Position numbers and translations under genes: made by a program. Shown piece after piece: positions 1 through 11,673 of a stretch of DNA of 64,000 bases. Within the stretch, counting starts at the first letter, position 1. Each line of letters opens with the position of its first letter. The notes under the pieces were generated by a model that worked only from the letters and a program-made list of their open reading frames with translations, was not told the origin of the DNA and did not search any database. The stretch is from Siphonodentalium dalli (lineage: Eukaryota; Mollusca; Scaphopoda; Gadilida; Siphonodentaliidae), in NCBI GenBank assembly GCA_032622095.1, contig CP136062.1, positions 8,893,710 through 8,957,709 on the forward strand. The letters run 5' to 3'.

Positions 1-205
1 GCTTCCAGATTTATCAGGATTCTATTACTGGTGTTATTTCTTACCCCAAAACAATTGTTAATTTTAAAACGGGGTATGTGGGTTAAATGACCGCTGGGAG
101 ATAATAGGATGCCCAATGACTCCTATATTTCTATTGTATCACGGTAAAGCTTTTTTTGTAAAATTGGCGCGGTTTACACGATAAAACTGCAATTTACTTT
201 TCAAT

Positions 206-665
206 TATAGGTTACAAACAACTAATTATATAGAGTTACTCTTCTTGAATTTGTGTAGGGAAACTCGAGTCAGCATAAAAAAAAATTCTGGCTGCTGATT
301 GGTTGATTATCATTGAGGGAAATATCCCTAATCGGGAACAGAAAATCATAGCCTACGTAAATATGGCGATCGTGTATGTTTAGATGTCCAGGAAGAGTCT
401 GGTGGCGTCCAGAAGTTACGGAAGGGGTCTGGGTATTTTTATGCTGCTGATTTTTTTGCAGTAAATGGGGTAGTTGTGGAAATGCAAGATTATCGTTTGA
501 AAACAATACCGAAAAGGGCGCGTTTGTTGTCACATACTGGTGCAGAGGATGACGTTCTAAGGGAAAATTGACCACTTGAAGTTCAACTAGGTCAAACCCA
601 TGGCCGGCGGGACTTTTAGTTAACACTGTCGCCTATGGAAAATAATTAGTTGTGTGTAACCTATA
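206..665. mobile_element. MITE-like element, reference copy (210-661) with TATA duplication
   Basis: A 452-bp insertion absent from S units. The left end reads GGTTACAAACAACTAATTAT and the reverse complement of the right end reads GGTTACACACAACTAATTAT, one mismatch in 20. TATA flanks both sides (206-209, 662-665), while S units have a single TATA followed directly by GGCAAAA. That is the empty-site/filled-site signature of a cut-and-paste DNA transposon. It carries no transposase; the only frame, 118 codons on the minus strand, starts with GTG and has no internal Met. The superfamily is not assigned: if TATA is TA plus an element-borne TA, a Tc1/mariner origin is possible. Confidence 0.9.
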
Positions 666-814
666 GGCAAAAAATTCACATTTTTCAAATATCGTTCAGG
701 GCAGCGAATTTAGGAACACTGATAAACAAAGACTCACTCGTTTTGTTGAGTTATTATATTTTCACGCCCTACAGACCCATTTTCAGATTATGCGAGACAT
801 TTATTAACCCTCTG

Positions 815-845
815 TCGCCGGAACTTCAACTTTTTCCGGAGGCGA
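815..845. other. Bulged hairpin in satellite unit (reference copy)
   Basis: CCGGAA (818-823) pairs with TTCCGG (834-839), and TCGCC (815-819) can pair with GGCGA (841-845) in an alternative or bulged stem. It is present in nearly every unit that retains this part; two units carry CCTGAGG instead, which weakens it. It may be simple satellite structure with no function. Confidence 0.6.
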
Positions 846-923
846 AATTTTCTGAAAATCATCCATTTTGTGCATATGGGTGGACCTTTAATGTTCAAAA
901 TAGCACGGTCGAGGTGATGGAAG

Positions 924-938
924 TTTCTCTGAGAGAAA
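924..938. other. Perfect 6-bp hairpin TTTCTC-TGA-GAGAAA
   Basis: A short perfect inverted repeat with a 3-base loop, kept in S and L units and broken in the LB subfamily, where GAG becomes TAG. Because LB lost it yet amplified well, it is unlikely to be required. Confidence 0.6.
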
Positions 939-1000
939 TTCGACTCAAACTCCTAAAAAGTACTAAAATTTAAAGGGACATCCGCCTATCATTGAACCAA

Positions 1001-1040
1001 ACCATCATCGGATGGTGAAATTTTGAGGGGGGGGGGGGGG
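1001..1040 (+). repeat. Hairpin plus variable G tract (reference copy)
   Basis: ACCATC and GATGGT form a 6-bp stem around ATCG (1001-1016). Ten bases further on is a run of 14 G. Across the array the same site holds 9-17 uninterrupted G, or an interrupted form GGGGGGTGG, GGGTGGTGG or GAGGAGGGTGG. The tract could form G-quadruplexes and is the most length-variable site of the unit. Confidence 0.9.
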
Positions 1041-1151
1041 TCTATTTCAAATGCAATTAAACATTGTATTGTTCAAAATTAGATAAATTCCTTAAAACGT
1101 ATGGTTGATATACGTGACTAGTTTTCAAAACTTATACATATTACTTTCTAT

Positions 1152-1170
1152 CGTGTGCGTTATGCACGCG
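1152..1170. other. Hairpin CGTGTGC-gttat-GCACGCG (reference copy)
   Basis: A 7-bp stem with one G.T-type mismatch and a 5-base loop, in the 3' part of the unit. It is retained in almost all units, but units 26 and 31 have GTGCTTTATG here, which changes only the loop. Confidence 0.6.
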
Positions 1171-1346
1171 AGTCGGTTTTTACAAATTAAATTATGATGA
1201 AAAACCATGAATTTGGGGTGTGGTCACATTTGTGGTCATAATATCCCCATTAGTGAGTGGATGGACATGGGACATGCGACACTGTGCAGTATATATGTCT
1301 ATGACAAGCCTAACATGAGACATTAGTATCTTTTCTACTAAACTGC

Positions 1347-2231
1347 GCTTCCAGATTTATCAGGATTCTATTACTGGTGTTATTTCTTACCCCAAAAAAA
1401 TTGTTAATTTTAAAACGGGGTATGTGGGTTAAATGACCGCTGGGAGATAATAGGATGCCCAATGACTCCTATATTTCTATTGTATCACGGTAAAGCTTTT
1501 TTTGTAAAATTGGCGCGGTTTACACGATAAAACTGCAATTTACTTTTCAATTATAGGCAAAAAATTCACATTTTTCAAATATCGTTCAGGGCAGCGAATT
1601 TAGGAACACTGATAAACAAAAACTCACTCGTTTTGTTGAGTTATTATATTTTCACGCCCTACAGACCCATTTTCAGATTATGCGAGACATTTATTAACCC
1701 TCTGTCGCCGGAACTTCAACTTTTTCCGGAGGCGAAATTTTCTGAAAATCATCCATTTTGTGCATATGGGTGGACCTTTAATGTTCAAAATAGCACGGTC
1801 GAGGTGATGGAAGTTTCTCTGAGAGAAATTCGACTCAAACTCCTAAAAAGTACTAAAATTTAAAGGGACATCCGCCTATCATTGAACCAAACCATCATCG
1901 GATGGTGAAATTTTGAGGGGGGTGGTCTATTTCAAATGCAATTAAACATTGTATTGTTCAAAATTAGATAAATTCCTTAAAACGTATGGTTGATATACGT
2001 GACTAGTTTTCAAAACTTATACATATTACTTTCTATCGTGTGCGTTATGCACGCGAGTCGGTTTTTACAAATTAAATTATGATGAAAAACCATGAATTTG
2101 GGGTGTGGTCACATTTGTGGTCATAATATCCCCATTAGTGAATGGATGGACATGGGACATGCGACACTGTGCAGTATATATGTCTATGACAAGCCTAACA
2201 TGAGACATTAGTATCTTTTCTACTAAACTGC
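1347..2231 (+). repeat. Satellite unit 2, class S (empty MITE site)
   Basis: Reference S unit, 885 bp: CAATTATA runs straight into GGCAAAAAATTC at the site where unit 1 holds the MITE. It has the interrupted G tract GGGGGGTGG and a private G-to-A change (AGTGAATGG near 2139). Confidence 0.95.
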
Positions 2232-2440
2232 GCTTCCAGATTTATCAGGATTCTATTACTGGTGTTATTTCTTACCCCAAAACAATTGTTAATTTTAAAA
2301 CGGGGTATGTGGGTTAAATGACCGCTGGGAGATAATAGGATGCCCAATGACTCCTATATTTCTATTGTATCACGGTAAAGCTTTTTTTGTAAAATTGGCG
2401 CGGTTTACACGATAAAACTGCAATTTACTTTTCAATTATA

Positions 2441-2697
2441 GGTTACAAACAACTAATTATATAGAGTTACTCTTCTTGAATTTGTGTAGGGATACTCGAG
2501 TCAGCATAAAAAAAAATTCTGGCTGCTGATTGGTTGATTATCATTGAGGGAAATATCCCTAATCGGGAACAGAAAATCATAGCCTACGTAAATATGGCGA
2601 TCGTGTATGTTTAGATGTCCAGGAAGAGTCTGGTGGCGTCCAGAAGTTACGGAAGGGGTCTGGGTATTTTTATGCTGCTGATTTTTTTGCAGTAAAT
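2441..2697 (+). mobile_element. MITE left fragment (right end deleted), unit 3
   Basis: It retains the left inverted repeat and the TATA before it, and ends at GCAGTAAAT. The right inverted repeat is lost, so it should be immobile. AAAT is shared by both parental sequences at the deletion junction (unit 1 463-466 and 966-969), pointing to microhomology-mediated deletion or template switching. Confidence 0.88.
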
Positions 2698-2819
2698 TTA
2701 AAGGGACATCCGCCTATCATTGAACCAAACCATCATCGGATGGTGAAATTTTGAGGGGGGGGGTCTATTTCAAATGCAATTAAACATTGTATTGTTCAAA
2801 ATTAGATAAATTCCTTAAA

Positions 2820-2840
2820 ACGTATATGGTTGATATACGT
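2820..2840. other. 8-bp perfect palindrome ACGTATAT-GGTTG-ATATACGT
   Basis: A two-base AT present here and in unit 11 lengthens the stem from 5 bp (CGTAT/ATACG, other units) to 8 bp. This is the same spot of the unit where the fold-back element inserted in unit 12. Confidence 0.75.
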
Positions 2841-3071
2841 GACTAGTTTTCAAAACTTATACATATTACTTTCTATCGTGTGCGTTATGCACGCGAGTCG
2901 GTTTTTACAAATTAAACTATGATGAAAAACCATGAATTTGGGGTGTGGTCACATTTGTGGTCATAATATCCCCATTAGTGAGTGGATGGACATGGGACAT
3001 GCGACACTGTGCAGTATATATGTCTATGACAAGCCTAACATGAGACATTAGTATCTTTTCTACTAAACTGC

Positions 3072-3960
3072 GCTTCCAGATTTATCAGGATTCTATTACT
3101 GGTGTTATTTCTTACCCCAAAAAAATTGTTAATTTTAAAACGGGGTATGTGGGTTAAATGACCGCTGGGAGATAATAGGATGCCCAATGACTCCTATATT
3201 TCTATTGTATCACGGTAAAGCTTTTTTTGTAAAATTGGCGCGGTTTACACGATAAAACTGCAATTTACTTTTCAATTATAGGCAAAAAATTCACATTTTT
3301 CAAATATCGTTCAGGGCAGCGAATTTAGGAACACTGATAAACAAAGACTCACTCGTTTTGTTGAGTTATTATATTTTCACGCCCTACAGACCCATTTTCA
3401 GATTATGCGAGACATTTATTAACCCTCTGTCGCCGGAACTTCAACTTTTTCCGGAGGCGAAATTTTCTGAAAATCATCCATTTTGTGCATATGGGTGGAC
3501 CTTTAATGTTCAAAATAGCACGGTCGAGGTGATGGAAGTTTCTCTGAGAGAAATTCGACTCAAACTCCTAAAAAGTACTAAAATTTAAAGGGACATCCGC
3601 CTATCATTGAACCAAACCATCATCGGATGGTGAAATTTTGAGGGGGGGGGGGGGTCTATTTCAAATGCAATTAAACATTGTATTGTTCAAAATTAGATAA
3701 ATTCCTTAAAACGTATGGTTGATATACGTGACTAGTTTTCAAAACTTATACATATTACTTTCTATCGTGTGCGTTATGCACGCGAGTCGGTTTTTACAAA
3801 TTAAATTATGATGAAAAACCATGAATTTGGGGTGTGGTCACATTTGTGGTCATAATATCCCCATTAGTGAGTGGATGGACATGGGACATGCGACACTGTG
3901 CAGTATATATGTCTATGACAAGCCTAACATGAGACATTAGTATCTTTTCTACTAAACTGC
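3072..3960 (+). repeat. Satellite unit 4, class S
   Basis: 889 bp; tract of 13 G; no notable private change seen. Confidence 0.95.
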
Positions 3961-4848
3961 GCTTCCAGATTTATCAGGATTCTATTACTGGTGTTATTTC
4001 TTACCCCAAAAAAATTGTTAATTTTAAAACGGGGTATGTGGGTTAAATGACCGCTGGGAGATAATAGGATGCCCAATGACTCCTATATTTCTATTGTATC
4101 ACGGTAAAGCTTTTTTTGTAAAATTGGCGCGGTTTACACGATAAAACTGCAATTTACTTTTCAATTATAGGCAAAAAATTCACATTTTTCAAATATCGTT
4201 CAGGGCAGCGAATTTAGGAACACTGATAAACAAAGACTCACTCGTTTTGTTGAGTTATTATATTTTCACGCCCTACAGACCCATTTTCAGATTATGCGAG
4301 ACATTTATTAACCCTCTGTCGCCGGAACTTCAACTTTTTCCGGAGGCGAAATTTTCTGAAAATCATCCATTTTGTGCATATGGGTGGACCTTTAATGTTC
4401 AAAATAGCACGGTCGAGGTGATGGAAGTTTCTCTGAGAGAAATTCGACTCAAACTCCTAAAAAGTACTAAAATTTAAAGGGACATCCGCCTATCATTGAA
4501 CCAAACCATCATCGGATGGTGAAATTTTGAGGGGGGGGGGGGTCTATTTCAAATGCAATTAAACATTGTATTGTTCAAAATTAGATAAATTCCTTAAAAC
4601 GTATGGTTGATATACTTGACTAGTTTTCAAAACTTATACATATTACTTTCTATCGTGTGCGTTATGCACGCGAGTCGGTTTTTACAAATTAAATTATGAT
4701 GAAAAACCATGAATTTGGGGTGTGGTCACATTTGTGGTCATAATATCCCCATTAGTGAGTGGATGGACATGGGACATGCGACACTGTGCAGTATATATGT
4801 CTATGACAAGCCTAACATGAGACATTAGTATCTTTTCTACTAAACTGC
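3961..4848 (+). repeat. Satellite unit 5, class S
   Basis: 888 bp; 12 G; private change ATATACTTGAC (normally ATATACGTGAC) near 4612. Confidence 0.95.
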
Positions 4849-5735
4849 GCTTCCAGATTTATCAGGATTCTATTACTGGTGTTATTTCTTACCCCAAAAA
4901 AATTGTTAATTTTAAAACGGGGTATGTGGGTTAAATGACCGCTGGGAGATAATAGGATGCCCAATGACTCCTATATTTCTATTGTATCACGGTAAAGCTT
5001 TTTTTGTAAAATTGGCGCGGTTTACACGATAAAACTGCAATTTACTTTTCAATTATAGGCAAAAAATTCACATTTTTCAAATATCGTTCAGGGCAGCGAA
5101 TTTAGGAACACCGATAAACAAAGACTCACTCGTTTTGTTGAGTTATTATATTTTCACGCCCTACAGACCCATTTTCAGATTATGCGAGACATTTATTAAC
5201 CCTCTGTCGCCGGAACTTCAACTTTTTCCGGAGGCGAAATTTTCTGAAAATCATCCATTTTGTGCATATGGGTGGACCTTTAATGTTCAAAATAGCACGG
5301 TCGAGGTGATGGAAGTTTCTCTGAGAGAAATTCGACTCAAACTCCTAAAAAGTACTAAAATTTAAAGGGACATCCGCCTATCATTGAACCAAACCATCAT
5401 CGGATGGTGAAATTTTGAGGGGGGGGGGGTCTATTTCAAATGAAATTAAACATTGTATTGTTCAAAATTAGATAAATTCCTTAAAACGTATGGTTGATAT
5501 ACGTGACTAGTTTTCAAAACTTATACATATTACTTTCTATCGTGTGCGTTATGCACGCGAGTCGGTTTTTACAAATTAAATTATGATGAAAAACCATGAA
5601 TTTGGGGTGTGGTCACATTTGTGGTCATAATATCCCCATTAGTGAGTGGATGGACATGGGACATGCGACACTGTGCAGTATATATGTCTATGACAAACCT
5701 AACATGAGACATTAGTATCTTTTCTACTAAACTGC
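4849..5735 (+). repeat. Satellite unit 6, class S
   Basis: 887 bp; 11 G; carries the linked variants ACCGATAAAC, AAATGAAATT and GACAAACCT, matching units 14 and 16. Confidence 0.95.
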
Positions 5736-6620
5736 GCTTCCAGATTTATCAGGATTCTATTACTGGTGTTATTTCTTACCCCAAAACAATTGTTAATTTT
5801 AAAACGGGGTATGTGGGTTAAATGACCGCTGGGAGATAATAGGATGCCCAATGACTCCTATATTTCTATTGTATCACGGTAAAGCTTTTTTTGTAAAATT
5901 GGCGCGGTTTACACGATAAAACTGCAATTTACTTTTCAATTATAGGCAAAAAATTCACATTTTTCAAATATCGTTCAGGGCAGCGAATTTAGGAACACCG
6001 ATAAACAAAGACTCACTCGTTTTGTTGAGTTATTATATTTTCACGCCCTACAGACCCATTTTCAGATTATGCGAGACATTTATTAACCCTCTGTCGCCGG
6101 AACTTCAACTTTTTCCGGAGGCGAAATTTTCTGAAAATCATCCATTTTGTGCATATGGGTGGACCTTTAATGTTCAAAATAGCACGGTCGAGGTGATGGA
6201 AGTTTCTCTGAGAGAAATTCGACTCAAACTCCTAAAAAGTACTAAAATTTATAGGGACATCCGCCTATCATTGAACCAAACCATCATCGGATGGTGAAAT
6301 TTTGAGGGGGGTGGTCTATTTCAAATGAAATTAAACATTGTATTGTTCAAAATTAGATAAATTCCTTAAAACGTATGGTTGATATACGTGACTAGTTTTC
6401 AAAACTTATACATATTACTTTCTATCGTGTGCGTTATGCACGCGAGTCGGTTTTTACAAATTAAATTATGATGAAAAACCATGAATTTGGGGTGTGGTCA
6501 CATTTGTGGTCATAATATCCCCATTAGTGAGTGGATGGACATGGGACATGCGACACTGTGCAGTATATATGTCTATGACAAACCTAACATGAGACATTAG
6601 TATCTTTTCTACTAAACTGC
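5736..6620 (+). repeat. Satellite unit 7, class S
   Basis: 885 bp; GGGGGGTGG; TTTATAGGGAC replaces TTTAAAGGGAC, removing the usual stop of the central frame. Shares this with units 9, 15 and 17. Confidence 0.95.
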
Positions 6621-7964
6621 GCTTCCAGATTTATCAGGATTCTATTACTGGTGTTATTTCTTACCCCAAAACAATTGTTAATTTTAAAACGGGGTATGTG
6701 GGTTAAATGACCGCTGGGAGATAATAGGATGCCCAATGACTCCTATATTTCTATTGTATCACGGTAAAGCTTTTTTTGTAAAATTGGCGCGGTTTACACG
6801 ATAAAACTGCAATTTACTTTTCAATTATAGGTTACAAACAACTAATTATATAGAGTTACTCTTCTTGAATTTGTGTAGGGAAACTCGAGTCAGCATAAAA
6901 AAAAATTCTGGCTGCTGATTGGTTGATTATCATTGAGGGAAATATCCCTAATCGGGAACAGAAAATCATAGCCTACGTAAATATGGCGATCGTGTATGTT
7001 TAGATGTCCAGGAAGAGTCTGGTGGCGTCCAGAAGTTACGGAAGGGGTCTGGGTATTTTTATGCTGCTGATTTTTTTGCAGTAAATGGGGTAGTTGTGGA
7101 AATGCAAGATTATCGTTTGAAAACAATACCGAAAAGGGCGCGTTTGTTGTCACATACTGGTGCAGAGGATGACGTTCTAAGGGAAAATTGACCACTTGAA
7201 GTTCAACTAGGTCAAACCCATGGCCGGCGGGACTTTTAGTTAACACTGTCGCCTATGGAAAATAATTAGTTGTGTGTAACCTATAGGCAAAAAATTCACA
7301 TTTTTCAAATATCGTTCAGGGCAGCGAATTTAGGAACACTGATAAACAAAGACTCACTCGTTTTGTTGAGTTATTATATTTTCACGCCCTACAGACCCAT
7401 TTTCAGATTATGCGAGACATTTATTAACCCTCTGTCGCCGGAACTTCAACTTTTTCCGGAGGCGAAATTTTCTGAAAATCATCCATTTTGTGCATATGGG
7501 TGGACCTTTAATGTTCAAAATAGCACGGTCGAGGTGATGGAAGTTTCTCTGAGAGAAATTCGACTCAAACTCCTAAAAAGTACTAAAATTTAAAGGGACA
7601 TCCGCCTATCATTGAACCAAACCATCATCGGATGGTGAAATTTTGAGGGGGGGGGGGGTCTAATTCAAATGCAATTAAACATTGTATTGTTCAAAATTAG
7701 ATAAATTCCTTAAAACGTATGGTTGATATACGTGACTAGTTTTCAAAACTTATACATATTACTTTCTATCGTGTGCGTTATGCACGCGAGTCGGTTTTTA
7801 CAAATTAAATTATGATGAAAAACCATGAATTTGGGGTGTGGTCACATTTGTGGTCATAATATCCCCATTAGTGAGTGGATGGACATGGGACATGCGACAC
7901 TGTGCAGTATATATGTCTATGACAAGCCTAACATGAGACATTAGTATCTTTTCTACTAAACTGC
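6621..7964 (+). repeat. Satellite unit 8, class L
   Basis: 1,344 bp; 12 G; private TCTAATTCAAATG after the G tract. Counterpart of unit 18 in a larger duplicated block. Confidence 0.95.
6830..7281. mobile_element. MITE, full copy in unit 8
   Basis: 452 bp, both inverted repeats and both TATA flanks intact; no difference from the unit 1 copy noticed by eye. Confidence 0.9.
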
Positions 7965-8849
7965 GCTTCCAGATTTATCAGGATTCTATTACTGGTGTTA
8001 TTTCTTACCCCAAAAAAATTGTTAATTTTAAAACGGGGTATGTGGGTTAAATGACCGCTGGGAGATAATAGGATGCCCAATGACTCCTATATTTCTATTG
8101 TATCACGGTAAAGCTTTTTTTGTAAAATTGGCGCGGTTTACACGATAAAACTGCAATTTACTTTTCAATTATAGGCAAAAAATTCACATTTTTCAAATAT
8201 CGTTCAGGGCAGCGAATTTAGGAACACTGATAAACAAAAACTCACTCGTTTTGTTGAGTTATTATATTTTCACGCCCTACAGATCCATTTTCAGATTATG
8301 CGAGACATTTATTAACCCTCTGTCGCCGGAACTTCAACTTTTTCCGGAGGCGAAATTTTCTGAAAATCATCCATTTTGTGCATATGGGTGGACCTTTAAT
8401 GTTCAAAATAGCACGGTCGAGGTGATGGAAGTTTCTCTGAGAGAAATTCGACTCAAACTCCTAAAAAGTACTAAAATTTATAGGGACATCCGCCTATCAT
8501 TGAACCAAACCATCATCGGATGGTGAAATTTTGAGGGTGGTGGTCTATTTCAAATGAAATTAAACATTGTATTGTTCAAAATTAGATAAATTCCTTAAAA
8601 CGTATGGTTGATATACGTGACTAGTTTTCAAAACTTATACATATTACTTTCTATCGTGTGCGTTATGCACGCGAGTCGGTTTTTACAAATTAAATTATGA
8701 TGAAAAACCATGAATTTGGGGTGTGGTCACATTTGTGGTCATAATATCCCCATTAGTGAGTGGATGGACATGGGACATGCGACACTGTGCAGTATATATG
8801 TCTATGACAAACCTAACATGAGACATTAGTATCTTTTCCACTAAACTGC
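7965..8849 (+). repeat. Satellite unit 9, class S
   Basis: 885 bp; GGGTGGTGG tract (only copy); AGATCCATT shared only with unit 19; TTTATAGGG; CTTTTCCACTAAAC at its end. Confidence 0.95.
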
Positions 8850-10189
8850 GCTTCCAGATTTATCAGGATTCTATTACTGGTGTTATTTCTTACCCCAAAA
8901 CAATTGTTAATTTTAGAACGGGGTATGTGGGTTAAATGACCGCTGGGAGATAATAGGATGCCCAATGACTCCTATATTTCTATTGTATCACGGTAAAGCT
9001 TTTTTTGTAAAATTGGCGCGGTTTACACGATAAAACTGCAATTTACTTTTCAATTATAGGTTACAAACAACTAATTATATAGAGTTACTCTTCTTGAATT
9101 TGTGTAGGGATACTCGAGTCAGCATAAAAAAAAATTCTGGCTGCTGATTGGTTGATTATCATTGAGGGAAATATCCCTAATCGGGAACAGAAAATCATAG
9201 CCTACGTAAATATGGCGATCGTGTATGTTTAGATGTCCAGGAAGAGTCTGGTGGCGTCCAGAAGTTACGGAAGGGGTCTGGGTATTTTTATGCTGCTGAT
9301 TTTTTTGCAGTAAATGGGGTAGTTGTGGAAATGCAAGATTATCGTTTGAAAACAATACCGAAAAGGGCGCGTTTGTTGTCACATACTGGTGCAGAGGATG
9401 ACGTTCTAAGGGAAAATTGACCACTTGAAGTTCAACTAGGTCAAACCCATGGCCGGCGGGACTTTTAGTTAACACTGTCGCCTATGGAAAATAATTAGTT
9501 GTGTGTAATCTATAGGCAAAAAATTCACATTTTTCAAATATCGTTCAGGGCAGCGAATTTAGGAACACTGATAAACAAAAACTCACTCGTTTTGTTGAGT
9601 TATTATATTTTCACGCCCTACAGACCCATTTTCAGATTATGCGAGACATTTATTAACCCTCTGTCGCCGGAACTTCAACTTTTTCCGGAGGCGAAATTTT
9701 CTGAAAATCATCCATTTTGTGCATATGGGTGGAACTTTAATGTTCAAAATAGCACGGTCGAGGTGATGGAAGTTTCTCTGAGAGAAATTCGACTCAAACT
9801 CCTAAAAGTACTAAAATTTAAAGGGACATCCGCCTATCATTGAACCAAACCATCATTGGATGGTGAAATTTTGAGGGGGGTGGTCTATTTCAAATGCAAT
9901 TAAACATTGTATTGTTCAAAATTAGATAAATTCCTTAAAACGTATGGTTGATATACGTGACTAGTTTTCAAAACTTATACATATTACTTTCTATCGTGTG
10001 CGTTATGCACGCGAGTCGGTTTTTACAAATTAAATTATGATGAAAAACCATGAATTTGGGGTGTGGTCACATTTGTGGTCATAATATCCCCATTAGTGAG
10101 TGGATGGACATGGGACATGCGACACTGTGCAGTATATATGTCTATGACAAACCTAACATGAGACATTAGTATCTTTTCTACTAAACTGC
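8850..10189 (+). repeat. Satellite unit 10, class L, recombinant-looking
   Basis: 1,340 bp. The 5' part (GGGATACTC in the MITE) matches unit 20, while the 3' part (AAAAACTC, one A missing in CTAAAAGTAC, CATCATTGG, GGGGGGTGG, GACAAACCT) matches unit 21. It looks like units 20 and 21 fused by loss of one repeat length, or the reverse. Confidence 0.93.
9059..9510. mobile_element. MITE, full copy in unit 10
   Basis: 452 bp; the right inverted repeat has a C-to-T change (GTAATC instead of GTAACC) at the penultimate position, and GGGATACTC replaces GGGAAACTC. Confidence 0.9.
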
Positions 10190-11030
10190 GCTTCCAGATT
10201 TATCAGGATTCTATTACTGGTGTTATTTCTTACCCCAAAACAATTGTTAATTTTAAAACGGGGTATGTGGGTTAAATGACCGCTGGGAGATAATAGGATG
10301 CCCAATGACTCCTATATTTCTATTGTATCACGGTAAAGCTTTTTTTGTAAAATTGGCGCGGTTTACACGATAAAACTGCAATTTACTTTTCAATTATAGG
10401 TTACAAACAACTAATTATATAGAGTTACTCTTCTTGAATTTGTGTAGGGAAACTCGAGTCAGCATAAAAAAAAATTCTGGCTGCTGATTGGTTGATTATC
10501 ATTGAGGGAAATATCCCTAATCGGGAACAGAAAATCATAGCCTACGTAAATATGGCGATCGTGTATGTTTAGATGTCCAGGAAGAGTCTGGTGGCGTCCA
10601 GAAGTTACGGAAGGGGTCTGGGTATTTTTATGCTGCTGATTTTTTTGCAGTAAATTTAAAGGGACATCCGCCTATCATTGAACCAAACCATCATCGGATG
10701 GTGAAATTTTGAGGGGGGGGGGTCTATTTCAAATGCAATTAAACATTGTATTGTTCAAAATTAGATAAATTCCTTAAAACGTATATGGTTGATATACGTG
10801 ACTAGTTTTCAAAACTTATACATATTACTTTCTATCGTGTGCGTTATGCACGCGAGTCGGTTTTTACAAATTAAATTATGATGAAAAACCATGAATTTGG
10901 GGTGTGGTCACATTTGTGGTCATAATATCCCCATTAGTGAGTGGATGGACATGGGACATGCGACACTGTGCAGTATATATGTCTATGACAAGCCTAACAT
11001 GAGACATTAGTATCTTTTCTACTAAACTGC
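10190..11030 (+). repeat. Satellite unit 11, class C
   Basis: 841 bp; 10 G; shares the 21-base palindrome (10779-10799) with unit 3 but has GGGAAACTC, so it is not a simple recent copy of unit 3. Confidence 0.95.
10399..10655 (+). mobile_element. MITE left fragment, unit 11
   Basis: 257 bp with the same deletion junction as unit 3. Confidence 0.87.
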
Positions 11031-11673
11031 GCTTCCAGATTTATCAGGATTCTATTACTGGTGTTATTTCTTACCCCAAAAAAATTGTTAATTTTAAAAC
11101 GGGGTATGTGGGTTAAATGACCGCTGGGAGATAATAGGATGCCCAATGACTCCTATATTTCTATTGTATCACGGTAAAGCTTTTTTTGTAAAATTGGCGC
11201 GGTTTACACGATAAAACTGCAATTTACTTTTCAATTATAGGCAAAAAATTCACATTTTTCAAATATCGTTCAGGGCAGCGAATTTAGGAACACTGATAAA
11301 CAAAGACTCACTCGTTTTGTTGAGTTATTATATTTTCACGCCCTACAGACCCATTTTCAGATTATGCGAGACATTTATTAACCCTCTGTCGCCGGAACTT
11401 CAACTTTTTCCGGAGGCGAAATTTTCTGAAAATCATCCATTTTGTGCATATGGGTGGACCTTTAATGTTCAAAATAGCACGGTCGAGGTGATGGAAGTTT
11501 CTCTGAGAGAAATTCGACTCAAACTCCTAAAAAGTACTAAAATTTAAAGGGACATCCGCCTATCATTGAACCAAACCATCATCGGATGGTGAAATTTTGA
11601 GGGGGGGGGGGGTCTATTTCAAATGCAATTAAACATTGTATTGTTCAAAATTAGATAAATTCCTTAAAACTTA
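11031..11673 (+). repeat. Satellite unit 12, class S, 5' part (split by fold-back element)
   Basis: 643 bp up to and including TTA. Joined to 16949-17193 it makes an 888-bp S unit. The break lies after AAAAC, where most units read AAAACGTATGG; here the pre-insertion sequence was AAAACTTATGG, as in unit 13. Confidence 0.95.
11671..11673 (+). repeat. Target-site duplication TTA, left copy
   Basis: TTA precedes the element; the partner is at 16946-16948. Confidence 0.85.

Larger units (their letters stand above)
1..1346 (+). repeat. Satellite unit 1, class L (MITE-filled)
   Basis: Reference L unit, 1,346 bp. Order of landmarks: AT-rich start, TATA target at 206-209, MITE 210-661, second TATA 662-665, central satellite part, G tract (14 G) near 1027-1040, then a 3' part with several short hairpins. 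The window begins at or very near the arbitrary phase point. Confidence 0.96.
2232..3071 (+). repeat. Satellite unit 3, class C (deleted MITE)
   Basis: Reference C unit, 840 bp. The MITE left 257 bp (2441-2697) is joined directly to TTAAAGGGAC of the satellite, so the MITE right half and the ~300 bp of satellite after it are gone. It carries the 21-base palindrome at 2820-2840 shared only with unit 11, a tract of 9 G and the GGGATACTC variant of the MITE. Confidence 0.95.

Noticed and set aside
270-626. 118-codon minus-strand frame in the MITE
   Set aside because: It begins with GTG, has no internal Met, shows no transposase-like motif, and is shifted by an extra T in unit 40. It is a by-product of the element sequence.
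941-955. CENP-B-box-like string TTCGACTCAAA
   Set aside because: It matches TTCG and the central A but lacks CGGG; no other window does better, so a centromeric role is not supported from this motif.
1025-1045. Telomere-like G-rich repeat
   Set aside because: It is a simple G homopolymer with occasional T or A, not a tandem telomeric hexamer.
1633-1863. Recurrent 76-codon plus-strand frame in the satellite (also as 83-, 91- and 107-codon versions)
   Set aside because: It starts with TTG rather than ATG. It is altered by a one-base loss in many units and by a lost stop in four. LB differences change amino acids freely. Its repetition is due to array homogenisation, not selection.
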